Source: Larus michahellis
Lineage: Eukaryota > Chordata > Aves > Charadriiformes > Laridae
DNA length: 64,000 nt
Direction of reading: 5' to 3'
Assembly (NCBI RefSeq): GCF_964199755.1
Contig: NC_133900.1
Span: 75,624,727 to 75,688,726 of the forward strand
The number at the start of each line of letters is the position of its first letter. Position 1 is the stretch's first letter. The translations under genes and the position numbers were made by a program. The notes below the pieces were generated by a model that was not told the origin of the DNA, did not search any database, and worked only from the letters and a program-made list of their open reading frames with translations. Below, piece by piece: positions 14,080 to 64,000 of this stretch.

Positions 14080-14417
14080 TTGACGGCAAACCCCACCGAG
14101 GCACACAAGGACGCTCCCCCCGCCACCCCGGCAGGGGGACGGGGACGGAGGCGGGGGAGGCTCTCACCTGCGCCCATCCCCGTGGCGGCGGGGCGGGGGC
14201 GGGGGCGCGGAGGGGCCGCGCAGCGCGGCGCGGCGCGGGGCGGGCGGCGGAGGCGGAGCCGTCGGCGGCGCGGCGGGGCCGGCTTGTACTCCGTTAGCCC
14301 TTCCCGCGGGGGGCTCGGGCATCCTCCGGGCGGCGGGCGGTGCGAGCGGCAGCCGCGCCGGGCTTCGTGGTTGGCGGCGGGAGGGGGGGGGGGTTGGCGG
14401 CGGCGGCGGTGGCGGCA
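14080..14417 (+). promoter_or_regulatory. KIT: KIT CpG-island promoter and 5' UTR region
   Basis: Very GC- and CpG-rich sequence immediately upstream of the KIT ATG with no TATA box in a convincing position. Overlapping GC boxes (GGGCGGGGGCGGGGGC) lie at about 14191-14206, matching Sp1-type sites, and a CACCTG E-box lies at 14165-14170. Known KIT promoters in vertebrates are GC-rich and TATA-less. I cannot place the transcription start; part of the segment must be 5' UTR. The start codon has G at -3 and G at +4, a favourable context. Confidence 0.7.
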
Positions 14418-62716
<48,299 letters not shown>

Positions 62717-64000
62717 GTAAGTTAAGAATTGGTGGGAGCTGGACAGCATCAGTAGATTTCTGATTTCCTTTGGCATCACTTTCAGTGTTTTAACGTGATC
62801 TGCATATTTAAATGCTGAAATACTTCCATGTTCTTTTCAACAAGCACTGCAAACTGGTATGCTCCTTGTACCTGAAGCTTTGGCTAACGTTGGAGTTCTG
62901 TACTATCCTCATTGGCCAAAAGTGTTGGTTTATAGCCCATAAAACAGAATATAGGGTGCACGGTAGTCAACGTGAAGCAGTGGTACTGTGTATCCACAGT
63001 TCAGGCTAGTAGTAGAGTCAGTGGCCTTGTTCATGAACAGAAACTAGTCATAGAAATGTCAAGAGAAGAGACGGAGGCGAGGAAGTGCAGCAAAGTCTGT
63101 TTGCTGCACCCCGGCGCTGCTCTGATGAATAATGTCGTGTGCTGGGAGGCAGCAGGCACAGCTGAACCCTGCCTAGCTTGGGTGGTGCCTCTTTTCGGGT
63201 TTGATCTTCAGCCCTTCCTGTGTTTCCTGGAGCATCCAGGTCATTCCATGAGAACTCCCGATGGCTTTGGAGGCGGTGAAACCCATAGGAACCCCGAGGA
63301 GTTATTTCTTCAGTCCTCTCTGGTGTCTGTGAATTAAATGGAATTCAGGAAAGAGCCAGAACCTCAACATGTGGACACCTTCAAAAAGCAGTTAAAACTC
63401 GAGAGTTTAAGATTTATTTTCTGTGCCACTGCTGGAGAGTTTTCAAACTAAGTAACAGTATGAAGATAGCTGCAAAGCCATCTATTCGCATGAGTTTTAA
63501 ACAACGCTGCACTTGCTACTTCTCTCATGCAGAATACTGCCTTAAACAGGGGAGCTGTATCACATCACATGCTTCTTTTTCTTTTAGCAGTATGGCTTAA
63601 CGCACAGGATGCGTCTTGTTTTTTAATTTTCTGGAAAGACAAAATCAGCCTGGAGACCCACAAATGATCTTCGTTGGTACCCTGAGCATAATAGACATTT
63701 CTCGGGGTTTCATAGGAGAGGTATTGCATAACAGAAAGGGATTTATAATGAATAGAAGTCTTCAGCGCAGCATAATTATGATCTTCCTATGGTTGTTCTC
63801 ACATTTTATTAGAAAAATGCCATGTAACATGTAAACATTGTAACTAATGTAGAGATAGGCTTGTACAGATGCACCTTGGATAAAGCACAAAAACTTAGGC
63901 AATTTAAGGAAAATAAGGTAATCTTGGGATCCTGTGTTAACAGTGGGAAATGTGGCTCTAATTCTGCTCCAGAAGAAGTCCACGTTAGTATTTGCTCTTA
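62717..64000 (+). other. KIT: KIT intron 16, cut by window end
   Basis: 1.28 kb of unique sequence. I looked for the exon 17 catalytic-loop codons and did not find them, so the intron continues past the window. In mouse, intron 16 contains the promoter for a truncated spermatid KIT; nothing visible here supports or excludes an equivalent. Confidence 0.8.

Noticed and set aside
14340..14417. Upstream in-frame ATG adding 26 residues to KIT
   Set aside because: The extension is Ala/Gly-rich, precedes a normal signal peptide, and does not resemble any KIT amino terminus I know. The ATG at 14418 is preferred.

Overview
The window is avian nuclear DNA. At least ten CR1 LINE fragments lie on both strands, most with the bird-type 3' end, alongside a few ancient MIR-like SINE relics. 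The only gene I can support is KIT, the stem-cell-factor receptor tyrosine kinase, on the plus strand. Its conceptual protein is close to the chicken KIT protein as I remember it, but the amino terminus differs. I therefore infer a bird other than chicken and cannot name the species.

Layout: positions 1-14079 are 5' flanking DNA with three CR1 pieces, one MIR-like relic and no recognisable gene. Positions 14080-14920 are a GC- and CpG-rich, apparently TATA-less promoter region with KIT exon 1, whose ATG is at 14418. Intron 1 (14506-33453, about 18.9 kb) holds a 14-15 bp minisatellite, a perfect 33-bp hairpin, a GC-rich block open on both strands, a MIR relic, a CR1, a pair of about 470-bp direct repeats, and one copy of a dispersed repeat that recurs in intron 3. 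Exons 2-16 run from 33454 to 62716. The window stops inside intron 16, before the exons for the catalytic and activation loops, so the gene is cut at its 3' end only by the window edge.

The sixteen exons join without a frameshift or internal stop into 2,337 nt, or 779 codons. All donors are GT and all acceptors AG. Exon 1 gives the signal peptide, exon 2 Ig1, exon 3 Ig2, exons 4-5 Ig3, exons 6-7 Ig4 (without cysteines), exons 8-9 Ig5, exon 10 the membrane span, exon 11 the juxtamembrane switch, exons 12-14 the kinase N-lobe and hinge, exons 14-15 the kinase insert, and exon 16 the start of the C-lobe. The gene looks intact and functional.

I found no undescribed multi-gene system. The observations most worth checking concern KIT RNA processing and intron structure: a stop-free 93-nt intron 10 divisible by three; a possible second exon 9 donor 12 nt downstream, at the site of the mammalian GNNK+/- choice; a perfect 33-bp hairpin in intron 1; the repeated blocks in introns 1 and 3; and near-identical CR1 copies in opposite orientation flanking exons 8-14.
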